DNA of 39,431 bases from Methylobacterium sp. 2A (GCF_009806555.1 NZ_VUOK01000002.1:1-39431); one strand, 5' to 3'; positions 8,224-15,651 are shown, counted from the stretch's first letter. Notes: a model not told the origin generated them from the sequence alone. A program made the numbers and translations.

Positions 8224-8231
8224 GGGCTCCC

Positions 8232-8380
8232 GTCCTGGTTTCGAAAGGGCGAGCCCTTTCGCGGGTCCAGGGCGGAGCCCTGGTGCCGGACTTCGTCCGG
8301 TGCCGGGCTGCTCCGGTGCCGAGCTTCCTTCGCCCTGACAACCCGCCAAAGGGCCTCACGCCCTTCGGAAACCCGGGATC
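8232..8380. repeat. R2 multi-hairpin repeat, full-length copy
   Basis: Successive stem-loops: GAAAGGGCGAGCCCTTTC, CCAGGGCGGAGCCCTGG, and an AAGGGC...GCCCTT stem, ending AACCCGGGATC. It lies between convergent genes (8223 and 8388), a place suited to bidirectional transcription termination or transcript protection. Confidence 0.75.
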
Positions 8381-8387
8381 ACGGGCT

Positions 8388-8648
8388 TCAGCGCCCGATC
8401 ACACCCGTCCCGGTGCCGGGGGGAAGCGCGCTCGGGCCGGTGTTCGGGACCGGCGTCGCGGCCTGGTTCCGCTGGATGTCCATGCGGAGCATGTCGGATT
8501 GCGTGGTCTGCTCCTGGCGCAGGCCGCGCATCTGGCTGTTGTACTCCATCGACTGGTTGGCGGCGTTGGGATTGTTCTGCTGGACCTGCGCCAGGGCGGG
8601 GGTGGCGACCGCCGACAGGCAGAGGCCGGCGAGGATGAGGCTGCGCAT
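8388..8648 (-). CDS. Small exported protein, 86 aa
   Basis: Unrecognised. It begins MRSLILAGLCLSAVATPALA, a clear Sec signal peptide with cleavage expected after ALA, leaving a mature part of about 66 residues. That part is rich in Gln and Asn, then Pro and Gly (QVQQNNPNAANQSMEYNSQ; SALPPGTGTG), and is probably disordered in the periplasm. GGAAG lies upstream of the ATG at 8648. It has no cysteines for anchoring as a lipoprotein. Confidence 0.7.
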   Translation of the reverse strand: MRSLILAGLCLSAVATPALAQVQQNNPNAANQSMEYNSQMRGLRQEQTTQSDMLRMDIQRNQAATPVPNTGPSALPPGTGTGVIGR

Positions 8649-8792
8649 GGGGAACTTCCGGTGAAACGTCTCTCCCGGATGTGACGGATCAGGGGGCCGC
8701 CAAGTTCCCGGAAGCCGCCCGGGGGCGACGCGATGGCCCATCCCACCCGGCGCGCGGCACGGTTAGCCGATCCCTGCCGGGCGGCGGATCTC

Positions 8793-8807
8793 TTTACGCG
8801 TTGTTAA
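8793..8807. promoter_or_regulatory. CtrA-like half-degenerate site
   Basis: TTTA-N7-TTAA, one base from the CtrA consensus TTAA-N7-TTAA, located 45 bp before the start at 8853. It is a weaker match than the site at 15637. Confidence 0.35.
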
Positions 8808-8852
8808 CGGCTCCCGGGGGAGTCTGCCGGCGACGAGGGGGAGTGGCCCGGG

Positions 8853-9143
8853 ATGCGTGTTCTGACCGAGGCGGACGAGCAAGCGGTCGAGCGCCTGACG
8901 CTCCAGCTGCTCCACGACGCGTATTGCGACCTCGCGGCCGTGCTCCGCGGCGCGCAGCCCCAGGCCGCCGCCGCGATCCTCGGCGTGATGGAGCAGCGGG
9001 TGACCGACGTGCTCAGCCGGATCTGCCAGCAGGGCCTGGAGGGTCCGGCCTCGGTGGCGATCGCGATCGCGGTCGGCGAGCGGATCGGCGCGATCATGGA
9101 TCAGGCCCACGGCCGCGACACGAAATCCGCGCTGGCGGCCTGA
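8853..9143 (+). CDS. Hypothetical protein, 96 aa
   Basis: Unrecognised all-helical cytoplasmic protein (EQAVERLTLQLLHDAYCDLA; AAILGVMEQRVTDVLSRI). A strong GGGGGAG lies upstream of the ATG at 8853. A CtrA-like sequence lies upstream, which would put it under cell-cycle control if real. It is convergent with the aldolase-family gene, with a gap of three bases. Confidence 0.7.
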   Translation: MRVLTEADEQAVERLTLQLLHDAYCDLAAVLRGAQPQAAAAILGVMEQRVTDVLSRICQQGLEGPASVAIAIAVGERIGAIMDQAHGRDTKSALAA

Positions 9144-9146
9144 CGC

Positions 9147-9950
9147 TCAGCCCTCTGCGAAAAAATCCGGATCGGTGCGCGCCAGCATCCGCTTGAACGC
9201 GGCCCACTCGTTGTCAGGCGCGCCCTGGAGTACGACGCGGTCGTAGCCGGCGGCGTATTGCCCGGCGGTCTTGGTGGCGATGGCGGCGGAGGGCCGGATC
9301 ACCGGCGCGCCCGCGGCCTGGATCGCGAGCTGCGCCCGGCACGAGCGCTCCATGTTGTGCATCAGCCGGAACGCCTCGCCGACGGTGCGCCCGCAGGTCA
9401 GCAGCCCGTGGTTGCGCAGCACCATGACGGGCTTGTCGCCGAGATCGGCCACGAGGCGCTGGCGCTCGTCGAGATCGAGGGCGATGCCCTCATAGGCGTG
9501 GTAGGCGAGGCGGCCGGTGAACTGCATCGACCACTGGTTCAGAGGCAGGAGTCCCTCCTCCTGGCAGGAGACCGCGACGCCCGCCACCGTGTGGGTGTGG
9601 AGCACGCAGACCGCGTCGTGGCGGGCGGCGTGGATGGCGCTGTGGATCGTGAACCCGGCCGGGTTGATGCCGAGCCCCATCGGATCCTCGATCACCCGCC
9701 CGTCGATATCGACGGTGACGAGGTTCTGGGGGGTCACCTCCTCGAAGCGCATCCCGTAGGGGTTGATGAGGAACCGGTGCCCGCCCCCCGGCAGCCGCGC
9801 CGAGATGTGGGTGTAGATGCTGTCGTCGAGCCCGAGCCGGTGGATCAGCCGGTAGGCGGCCGCGAGATCGACCCGCATGGTCTGGATCTCGGCGGCGAGG
9901 TCGGGGCCTTCGTGGTCGTGCGCGACGAGCGAGGGTGAGGCTGCGTTCAT
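9147..9950 (-). CDS. Class II aldolase/adducin family protein
   Basis: A 267-residue cytoplasmic protein with the class II aldolase/adducin fold. The three zinc histidines are visible: H118 and H120 (VLHTHTVAGVAVS) and H181 (LRNHGLL). The catalytic glutamate of fuculose-phosphate aldolase (SSEW motif) is not conserved; the equivalent stretch reads NPAGFTIHSAIH, as in adducin-like and other non-sugar-phosphate members. Aldolase activity is therefore doubtful and the substrate cannot be named. CAGGGAGCC upstream supports ATG at 9950; the open frame beyond it is not needed. Confidence 0.85.
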   Translation of the reverse strand: MNAASPSLVAHDHEGPDLAAEIQTMRVDLAAAYRLIHRLGLDDSIYTHISARLPGGGHRFLINPYGMRFEEVTPQNLVTVDIDGRVIEDPMGLGINPAGFTIHSAIHAARHDAVCVLHTHTVAGVAVSCQEEGLLPLNQWSMQFTGRLAYHAYEGIALDLDERQRLVADLGDKPVMVLRNHGLLTCGRTVGEAFRLMHNMERSCRAQLAIQAAGAPVIRPSAAIATKTAGQYAAGYDRVVLQGAPDNEWAAFKRMLARTDPDFFAEG

Positions 9951-10357
9951 GCGGCGGCTCCCTGGTGGGGCTTGGGATCGCGGGGCGACGCGGGCGGTCC
10001 CGGTGCGGCCGTAAGGTGCACCATCGCTTGTCCGGCGTACAGGGCGGCTGGCTTCGAGCCAGCCCGGAGGCTCACTCAATCGCGCTGCTCCAATACATGA
10101 CGATGAGCACGGACGGATTTGGCGTGCGCGACGGGCCCCCCCTCTCCCGAGCGGCACAGAGCGTGGCCCCGAAGGAGGCCGGAGCGCGATGGAGGCCCGC
10201 GCAGGCGGTGGGATCCCGGAGCCGCCTCTTCGCTCAAAAGTTGCAACCCGGTCACGGGTGGGAATATTGTTTAGGCGGGTATTGATTCCGGTTCAAGCGT
10301 TTGTGATAAGGGCCAACGGAAGGTAATTTTCAACCTTTCATCCTCGTAACCCCTCGC
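9951..10357. other. Intergenic region with strong hairpin
   Basis: No supported gene. A perfect stem-loop GGCTGGCT-TCG-AGCCAGCC lies at 10046-10064 without a T run. The last 150 bases are AT-richer than the surroundings (GGGAATATTGTTTAGG region) and probably hold the promoter of the acyltransferase gene. Confidence 0.45.
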
Positions 10358-11047
10358 ATGGCGCAACTCACGATGCAGAAGGCAATCGATGAAATGCTCC
10401 TGTCTGCTCCTCAGAAGCTTCGTGCTGCGCCAGTTGGACCAGTCAAACGCCGTTATGGCACGCTGCAGATGGTGGCGGAAAAGCTTGCGATGGCTGGAAT
10501 GCAGTCGATCTTCTTTCCGGCGCGTCTGCGGCCACCCCTCCTCCGGCTTTTCGGTGCCCGGATCGGTCGGAACGTTCGAATCGCGCAGAAGGTGTTTATC
10601 GGGCAGCCGGGTCATCTCACGATCGACAATGACGTGGTGATCAATGTCGGCGCGTTCATCGACTGCTCGGCGCCGGTTTACTTGGGTGAGAAGGTCCGGG
10701 TCGGTTATCAGGGCATGATCGTCACGGGCTCGCACACGGCCGAAAACAGCGTCTACCGGCGCCGGGAAGGCAATCACGTGCGCCGCCCCGTCAGAGTTGA
10801 GCGCGGATGCTGGATACAATCCCGCAGCATGATCGGTCCCGGCGTGACGATGGCGGAAGGCTGTACCTTGCTGGCCTATGGTGTCCTTCTGGATACGACG
10901 GTACCGAACGGCGAATACTGCGGAATTCCGGCAAGTCGTAAGCGCGATCTGTCGACGATTGACGATTGCAAGTGGACCAATGTGCAGGGTGCTCTTGCGG
11001 AACTCCGGACGACGCCTTCACAGATTACAACCGCAGTGATGCATTAG
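10358..11047 (+). CDS. Hexapeptide-repeat (left-handed beta-helix) acyltransferase
   Basis: A 229-residue protein of the LbH acyl/acetyltransferase superfamily. Isoleucine/valine-spaced hexapeptide turns run from about 65 to 195 (ARIGRNVRIAQKVFIGQ; LTIDNDVVINVGAFIDC; GCWIQSRSMIGPGVTMAEG). A probable catalytic histidine lies in VTGSHTAENS. The family transfers acetyl or acyl groups to sugars or other small acceptors; sugar or surface-polysaccharide modification is likely but not provable here. The base composition is visibly less GC-rich than its neighbours, suggesting horizontal acquisition. Its TAG stop is the first triplet of R1 copy 2. The ribosome site is weak. Confidence 0.82.
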   Translation: MAQLTMQKAIDEMLLSAPQKLRAAPVGPVKRRYGTLQMVAEKLAMAGMQSIFFPARLRPPLLRLFGARIGRNVRIAQKVFIGQPGHLTIDNDVVINVGAFIDCSAPVYLGEKVRVGYQGMIVTGSHTAENSVYRRREGNHVRRPVRVERGCWIQSRSMIGPGVTMAEGCTLLAYGVLLDTTVPNGEYCGIPASRKRDLSTIDDCKWTNVQGALAELRTTPSQITTAVMH

Positions 11048-11147
11048 AGCCGCGCCCGATCGCGTTGCAATCGAGCCCGGCTCTCAGCCTTTGCCGCAAC
11101 GCGCGCTCTTGCGCCGAACCGGATTCCACTTCGGCGCAGAGCGCTCC
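11045..11147. repeat. R1 dispersed palindromic repeat, copy 2 (full length)
   Basis: This 103 bp copy is inverted relative to copy 1. It starts TAGAGCCGCGCCCGATCG, and its TAG is the stop of the acyltransferase gene. The far end is degenerate (CTCC instead of CTCTA). Confidence 0.8.
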
Positions 11148-11201
11148 AGGGCGGCCTCCCAAAAGCCGGTCCGGCCGTCCGGATGAGGGCGCACCACGCC
11201 C

Positions 11202-12485
11202 CTACCCGGCCAAAACCGCCTCGATGCCGGCGCCGAGCGCCAGAAGCCGGCGGTCCTGACCGTTCCGGGCGAGGAGCATCAGCCCCGCCGGCCGGGCGAG
11301 GTCCGGCATCGGCAGCGACAGGCCGGTGAGATCGAAGAAATTGCCGAAGGCCGTGTTGCGCAGCATCAGCCGGTTGGCCGCCAGGAAGGCCGAATCGTCG
11401 GCGACGAGCGGGGCGGTGAGCGGCGCCGTCGTGGCGGTCGCCGGGAGCGCCAGCAGGTCGATGGGCGCGAGCCGGGCGTCGAAGGCCGCGATCAGCTCGG
11501 CGCGGCGGCGCAGGGTCCGGATGTAGCGCGTCGCCGGGGCCGCCCGGCCGGCGAGGATCCGGCGGTGGACCCGCGGGTCGTAGCGATGGGCTTGCGCGTC
11601 GAGCCAGTCGGCGTGGATCGCGGCGGCCTCGATCGCCGCCAGCGCCCCGTCCGGCAAGGCCGCGTCCATGGCGGCCAGCAGATCGTCGATCGGGTGGTCG
11701 ATCACCCGGGCGCCCGCCGCGGAGAGCCGCGCCAGCGCCCGCTCGAACGCCTCGGCCACGAGCGGCTCGGTCTCGGTGAACAGCAGGCCCCGGGGCACGC
11801 CGATCCGCAGGCCGGCGACCGGGAAGGCGTCGAGCGGCGCGGGCTCCTCGCCGGCCATCACGGCGTCGGCGGCGGCGCAATCCGCCACCGTCCGGGCGAG
11901 CGGCCCGAGGGAATCGAGAGCGTACGACAGGGGGAATGCGCCCGCCAGAGGCACCCGCCGGGCGGTCGGCTTGAACCCGACCACGCCGTTGAGCGAGGCC
12001 GGGATCCGCACCGAGCCGCCGGTGTCGGAGCCGATCGAAATGTCGCTCGTCCCCTGCCCCACCGAGACCCCGGCCCCCGAGGACGAGCCCCCGGGAATGC
12101 GGGTCGGATCGGCGGCGTTGCCGGGGGTGCCGTAATGCGGGTTGAGCCCGAGGCCCGAGAAGGCGAATTCCGACATGTTGGTCTTGGCGAGGATCACCGC
12201 ACCGGCCCGGCGCAGGCGGGCGACCACCGGGGCGTCGGCCTGCGCCGGGGGCGCCCCCGCCAGGAGAACCGAGCCGGCGGTCGTGGTCTCGCCCGCCACG
12301 TCGAACAGGTCCTTGATCGAGACGATCGCGCCGTCGAGCGGCCCGAGGGAGAGCCCGTCCCGGCGGCGGGCATCGGCCGCGTCCGCCGCCGCCCGGGCGG
12401 AATCCGGGTAGAGGCGGGTGAACACCGCCGGGTCCCCCGTCTTGATCCGCGCCAGACGCTCTTCGACGGTGTCGCGTACGCTCAT
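11202..12485 (-). CDS. Amidase-signature family amidohydrolase
   Basis: A 427-residue enzyme of the amidase signature family, hydrolysing a C-N amide bond. The Ser-cisSer-Lys triad is complete: K58 (VSIKDLFD), the GGSSSGAGV motif at 132-140 holding the cis-serine (S134/S135), and the nucleophile S158 (SDTGGSVRIPA). It is slightly short compared with typical members (450-500), mostly in the C-terminal part. It is not GatA: no GatB or GatC neighbours and only modest similarity outside the signature. Start: ATG at 12485, 12488 or GTG at 12494; GGTGAGG immediately upstream best fits 12485. An R2 repeat separates it from the upstream SDR gene on the same strand. Confidence 0.88.
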   Translation of the reverse strand: MSVRDTVEERLARIKTGDPAVFTRLYPDSARAAADAADARRRDGLSLGPLDGAIVSIKDLFDVAGETTTAGSVLLAGAPPAQADAPVVARLRRAGAVILAKTNMSEFAFSGLGLNPHYGTPGNAADPTRIPGGSSSGAGVSVGQGTSDISIGSDTGGSVRIPASLNGVVGFKPTARRVPLAGAFPLSYALDSLGPLARTVADCAAADAVMAGEEPAPLDAFPVAGLRIGVPRGLLFTETEPLVAEAFERALARLSAAGARVIDHPIDDLLAAMDAALPDGALAAIEAAAIHADWLDAQAHRYDPRVHRRILAGRAAPATRYIRTLRRRAELIAAFDARLAPIDLLALPATATTAPLTAPLVADDSAFLAANRLMLRNTAFGNFFDLTGLSLPMPDLARPAGLMLLARNGQDRRLLALGAGIEAVLAG

Positions 12486-12519
12486 CATCCTCACCGCATG
12501 TTGCTTCGAAGGGCCCCAG

Positions 12520-12627
12520 TCATGGTTTCGAAAGGTCGAGACCTTTCGCGGGTCCAGGGCAGAGCCCTGGCCTCTCAGGGCTCTGCCCTGAGAACCCGCC
12601 CAAGGGCTCGCCCTTGGGGAACCCGGG
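12520..12627. repeat. R2 multi-hairpin repeat
   Basis: GAAAGGTCGAGACCTTTC, CCAGGGCAGAGCCCTGG and CAGGGCTCTGCCCTG stems, then AAGGGCTCGCCCTT and AACCCGGGTCAC. It lies between two genes on the same strand, just below the stop of the SDR gene, where it would form a terminator-like structure. Confidence 0.75.
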
Positions 12628-12632
12628 TCACC

Positions 12633-13412
12633 TCAGAGCGTACCTGGATAGGCGCCGCCGTCCATCAGCAGGTTCTGGCCGGTGATGAACCCGGCGTGCC
12701 GACTGCACAGGAACGCGCAGGCCGCCCCGAACTCGTCGGGATCGCCGAAGCGGCCCGCGGGATTCTCCCGGGCGCGGGCTTCGAGGAAGGCGTCCACGCT
12801 GAGGCCGGCCTTGGCGGCGAGCGCCCCGGCATTGCCGCGGATCCGGTCGGTGTCGAACGGGCCGGGCAGCAGATTGTTGATCGTCACCCCGTGCCGCACG
12901 GTCTGCCGGGCGAGGCCCGCCACGAAGCCGGTCAGCCCCGCCCGGGCGCCGTTCGACAGGCCGAGATGCGCGATCGGCGCCTTCACGGCCGCCGAGGTGA
13001 TGTTGACGATCCGGCCGAATTTTCGGGCGCTCATCCCGTCGACGGTCGCCTTGATGAGCGCGATCGGCGCCAGCATGTTGGCGTCGAGCGCCCGGATCCA
13101 GGCGTCGCGATCCCAATCGCGGAAATCGCCCGGGGGCGGGCCGCCGGCGTTGTTGACCAGGATGTCGGGATCCGGGCAGGCCGCGAGGGCTGCGGCCCGG
13201 CCGGCCTCGGTGGCGATGTCGCCCGCGACCGTGGTGACGGTGGCGCCGGTCTCCCGGCGGATCTCCTCCGCGGTCCGCTCCAGGGTCTCCGCAGTGCGGG
13301 CGGTGATCGTCACCGCCACGCCCTCCCGGGCGAGCGCCAGGGCGCAGCCCCGGCCCAACCCCTTGCTCGCCGCGCAGACGAGCGCCCGGCGCCCGCTCAA
13401 GCCGAGATCCAT
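12633..13412 (-). CDS. Divergent short-chain dehydrogenase/reductase (BKR-like)
   Basis: A 259-residue Rossmann-fold SDR. The nucleotide-binding loop is AASKGLGRG (14-22), a variant of TGxxxGxG, and NNAG is intact (87-90). The active site is altered. After S140 (NITS) the usual Tyr at +13 is S153 and the usual Lys at +17 is R157. A known SDR subgroup annotated as beta-ketoacyl-reductase-like (cd05344) is described as lacking a perfect catalytic tetrad, and this fits it. Catalysis by the standard mechanism is doubtful. AGGGAGG seven bases before ATG 13412 fixes the start. Confidence 0.85.
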   Translation of the reverse strand: MDLGLSGRRALVCAASKGLGRGCALALAREGVAVTITARTAETLERTAEEIRRETGATVTTVAGDIATEAGRAAALAACPDPDILVNNAGGPPPGDFRDWDRDAWIRALDANMLAPIALIKATVDGMSARKFGRIVNITSAAVKAPIAHLGLSNGARAGLTGFVAGLARQTVRHGVTINNLLPGPFDTDRIRGNAGALAAKAGLSVDAFLEARARENPAGRFGDPDEFGAACAFLCSRHAGFITGQNLLMDGGAYPGTL

Positions 13413-13499
13413 CGTGAAGCCTCCCTGCATCGCCCGCTGGCGGGGCGTCCGGAGACGGTCATAGCGCGCGGCGGGGCACCCCCGAAACCCGCCTCGCGC

Positions 13500-13820
13500 T
13501 CAGGCCCAGACGCGCAGGCCCGACCGCTCGGCCTCCTGGCGGGCGAGGCTCAGAACGCGGCGGCGCGCCTGGCCGTCGCCGATCGCCAGCCAGTGGCGCA
13601 CCAGGGCCAGGAGTTCGCCGGCATCCGCGTCCAGCGCCGCGTCCGGGGATCCGGCGCCCGAAGCCGCCTCCGTGAAGAAGGCCTCGGCCGGCAGATCGAG
13701 TTCGCGGGCGAGCCGCTCGAGCATGGTGCTCCGGCTCCCCGACCGATTGGCGATAGCGTGCTTCCGCGCGCTTCCGGCAGGCAGCGGCTGAGCCGGCGCC
13801 ACGAGCGTGAACTGGGTCAT
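13500..13820 (-). CDS. Hypothetical protein, 106 aa, XRE-tail-like
   Basis: No family is recognised with confidence. RSTMLERLARELDLPAEAFF resembles the last helix of a Cro/CI helix-turn-helix domain and its linker. ELLALVRHWLAIGDGQARRR resembles the regulatory tail often found after it. The first helices of such a domain are absent, so it may be a shortened regulator remnant or an unrelated helical protein. GAGGC lies upstream of ATG 13820. Confidence 0.6.
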   Translation of the reverse strand: MTQFTLVAPAQPLPAGSARKHAIANRSGSRSTMLERLARELDLPAEAFFTEAASGAGSPDAALDADAGELLALVRHWLAIGDGQARRRVLSLARQEAERSGLRVWA

Positions 13821-13911
13821 GCCTCGAAACCTGCAGCGCCCCCGAAGGGTTTCGCCACCGCGCGGCGGGGTGGCGGCAGGGTAAGGATTGCCTTAACGGC
13901 CCCGGCCGCGC

Positions 13912-14049
13912 TCACCACGTGTGCGGGTCGCGGGGGTCGGGCAGGTCGGGGAACGTCTCCCGCTCCGGGGCAACCCATCCGGCCCACAGCAGGGCCACCG
14001 CCCCCGTGAGGAGCGGCAGCGCCGCGCTGAGGACGATGGTGAGCGTCAC
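13912..14049 (-). CDS. Possible single-pass membrane peptide, 45 aa
   Basis: From a GTG at 14049 the translation is a hydrophobic helix (IVLSAALPLLTGAVALLWAG) followed by an acidic, proline-rich tail ending PDLPDPRDPHTW. AGGATCGCC precedes the GTG. The frame stays open to 14133, but that extension is basic and protein-like features are poor. A small inner-membrane peptide is possible; function unknown. Confidence 0.4.
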   Translation of the reverse strand: MTLTIVLSAALPLLTGAVALLWAGWVAPERETFPDLPDPRDPHTW

Positions 14050-14218
14050 GGCGATCCTGCCGGGAGAGTGCGAACCGATCCGCGAACCCTGCGCCGACAC
14101 GCGTATGCGCGGCCTTAAGGCGGTCGATCGCATTGCAGCGACCGGGCTGCCACCTTCATCGGGCTGTTACAGAACGGAATTATGGGCGGCCCTCACGGCT
14201 GGCACGGAGGGGGCTCGG

Positions 14219-14485
14219 ATGACAGCGCGTTACTGCATCGATCCGCTCGATCCGTATGCCGAGGCGCAGGTGCTCGTCACCTACCGGGAGGGCCGGCCGC
14301 TCCCCACGCTCACGGCGGTCCTCGACTGCCAGGGCCGCGACCTGCTGCCGGACCTGTCCGAGGCCTGCATCCGGATCCTGCAGCTCGAGATCGCGGTGTA
14401 TTACGGTCCCGGCGATCCCTTCGCCTGGGCGCTGAACGCGGTCGACGTCGTGGCCGCCCCAGCGGCCGCCCCAGCGGCCGCCTAG
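14219..14485 (+). CDS. Hypothetical protein, 88 aa
   Basis: Unrecognised. It begins MTARYCIDPLDPYAEAQVLV and appears to be a small alpha/beta soluble protein. It ends in an Ala/Pro-rich tail (AAPAAAPAAA) encoded by a 12 bp tandem GC-rich repeat. GGAGGGGGC upstream of ATG 14219 is an excellent ribosome site. The TAG stop (14483-14485) is the first triplet of R1 copy 3, so the low-complexity tail and stop sit exactly at a repeat junction. The natural C terminus may have been altered by repeat insertion (inference). Confidence 0.68.
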   Translation: MTARYCIDPLDPYAEAQVLVTYREGRPLPTLTAVLDCQGRDLLPDLSEACIRILQLEIAVYYGPGDPFAWALNAVDVVAAPAAAPAAA

Positions 14486-14590
14486 AGCGCTCCGCGCCGA
14501 AGCGGGCGCCGGTTCGGCGCAGAGCGCGCGTTGAAACAGAGGCCTGGAGCCGCGCTCGATGGCAGGGCCATCGGGCACGGCCTCCGGGCC
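14483..14590. repeat. R1 dispersed palindromic repeat, copy 3 (diverged)
   Basis: It starts CTAGAGCGCTCCGCGCCGA and shares the GGTTCGGCGCAGAGCGCGCGTTG core with copy 2 read on the opposite strand. The far end is diverged. Its TAG terminates the upstream hypothetical gene. Confidence 0.7.
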
Positions 14591-14599
14591 GCGCTCGCG

Positions 14600-15052
14600 T
14601 CAGGCCAGGGCCGGTTCCTGGGTGAGGGCGCCGAACTCGCTGACCATGCATTCGTGCATGCGCCGCAGCCACGCCCGCGCCTCGGCGGTCTGGGCCTCCG
14701 CCCGCTCGATCCGTTCGGCCGCCGCGCGGACCTGATCCTCGGCGCGCTCCGCCCGGGCCACCGCCTCCCGCAGCAGGGATTCAGCGTGCAGCGCCCGGTC
14801 CTCCGCGGCGCGCGCGGCCGATTCCGCCTCCCGCACGGAGCGCTGGGCCTCCCGCATCGAATCCCGGGCGCTCGTCTGGAGGTTGCGCACCCGGGTCGCG
14901 AGGCCGCGCACCGCGGTCAGGGAGGCCGACCAGTCGTCGGGCTCCGCAGCGACGGCCGGTGCGGCGCCGGAGAACAGCGCCACGACCCGGTCGATCGGGT
15001 CGCCCCGACGGTCCGGCGGAGCCGCGAACGCCGCGCTGGCGGAGCCGCTCAT
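14600..15052 (-). CDS. Coiled-coil protein, second of a paralogous pair
   Basis: A 150-residue protein dominated by a long Ala/Glu/Arg-rich helix (about 55-140, e.g. REAVARAERAEDQVRAAAER), expected to form a coiled coil. Its tail WLRRMHECMVSEFGALT closely parallels WLGRVQEAILAEFSDMT in the upstream neighbour. Both also have a DW dipeptide just before the helix and a preceding DRVV/LRVV hydrophobic patch, so they are duplicates. The start ATG overlaps the upstream TGA (ATGA), indicating translational coupling. Function unknown; a hetero-oligomeric scaffold is a reasonable guess. Confidence 0.75.
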   Translation of the reverse strand: MSGSASAAFAAPPDRRGDPIDRVVALFSGAAPAVAAEPDDWSASLTAVRGLATRVRNLQTSARDSMREAQRSVREAESAARAAEDRALHAESLLREAVARAERAEDQVRAAAERIERAEAQTAEARAWLRRMHECMVSEFGALTQEPALA

Positions 15053-15582
15053 GCCGCGGCCTGATCGGTCATGTCGGAGAATTCGGCGAGGATCGCCTCC
15101 TGGACGCGCCCGAGCCACTCCTCGGCGTGCTGCGCCCGCTCCTCGGCGGCGCGGGCGCGCGCCTCGGCCGCCTTGACGCGTTCCTCGGCGGCGATGACCT
15201 GCGCCTCGGCGCGCACCTGGACGTCACGGGCCTGCATCTCCGCGATCCGAGCCCGCTCGTTGGAGGCGTTGATGTCCTCCCGGACCCGCTCCAGCACATG
15301 CTCGATGCGCTCCTCCCGCTCCCGGGCCTGCGCCTCGACCACGCGCGCCTGCCGGGCCGCGGACTGGACCCGCAGGATCAGCGCGTCCCAGTCCTGCGGC
15401 GATGCGTGCCGTGTCGTCTGCGGCGGCATCTGCGGCGCTGTGAGCTCGGCCGGCTCCTGCATCGACGCGACGACCCGCAGGACGCTGCCCAGGCCGGGTT
15501 CGGGCACGGCGCCAAGCTCCTGCTTGAGCCTCTCCCCGGGCCGGAAGCGCGGGTCGTTCAGAAGCCTCTGCAGCTCGCTCAC
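15049..15582 (-). CDS. Coiled-coil protein, first of a paralogous pair
   Basis: A 177-residue protein with an N-terminal globular or disordered part (SELQRLLNDPRFRPGERLKQ, then a Pro/Gln-rich linker). A heptad-like helix runs from about 65 to 165 (EERVKAAEARARAAEERAQH), ending WLGRVQEAILAEFSDMT. GTG at 15582 with GGGAG and AGAAGG upstream is preferred; the frame is open to a TTG at 15618. It is the lead gene of a two-gene unit with the 4 bp-overlapping paralogue. A CtrA-type site lies 55 bp upstream. No known family is recognised. Confidence 0.72.
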   Translation of the reverse strand: MSELQRLLNDPRFRPGERLKQELGAVPEPGLGSVLRVVASMQEPAELTAPQMPPQTTRHASPQDWDALILRVQSAARQARVVEAQAREREERIEHVLERVREDINASNERARIAEMQARDVQVRAEAQVIAAEERVKAAEARARAAEERAQHAEEWLGRVQEAILAEFSDMTDQAAA

Positions 15583-15636
15583 GGACCTTCTGCTCCCTAC
15601 TGCCCGGATCTGATCCAACTAAACTGGTAAAAATGG

Positions 15637-15651
15637 TTAACGGAGCGTTAA
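15637..15651. promoter_or_regulatory. Perfect CtrA-type site, TTAA-N7-TTAA
   Basis: The stretch reads TTAACGGAGCGTTAA, and on the minus strand TTAACGCTCCGTTAACC, matching the full CtrA consensus of Caulobacter and Rhizobiales. It is also a perfect palindrome. It lies in the gap between the DUF155 gene and the coiled-coil pair, 55 bp before the latter's start. Confidence 0.6.

Noticed and set aside
8232..8380. R2 copies as a CRISPR-like array
   Set aside because: The copies are kilobases apart, made of different stems, and have no regular spacers or cas genes.
10046..10064. Perfect hairpin as a terminator
   Set aside because: No T run follows on either strand and no gene ends into it.
11565..14009. 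An 814-codon plus-strand open frame across the amidase and SDR genes
   Set aside because: It runs antisense through two recognised genes and an R2 repeat and has low-complexity composition.
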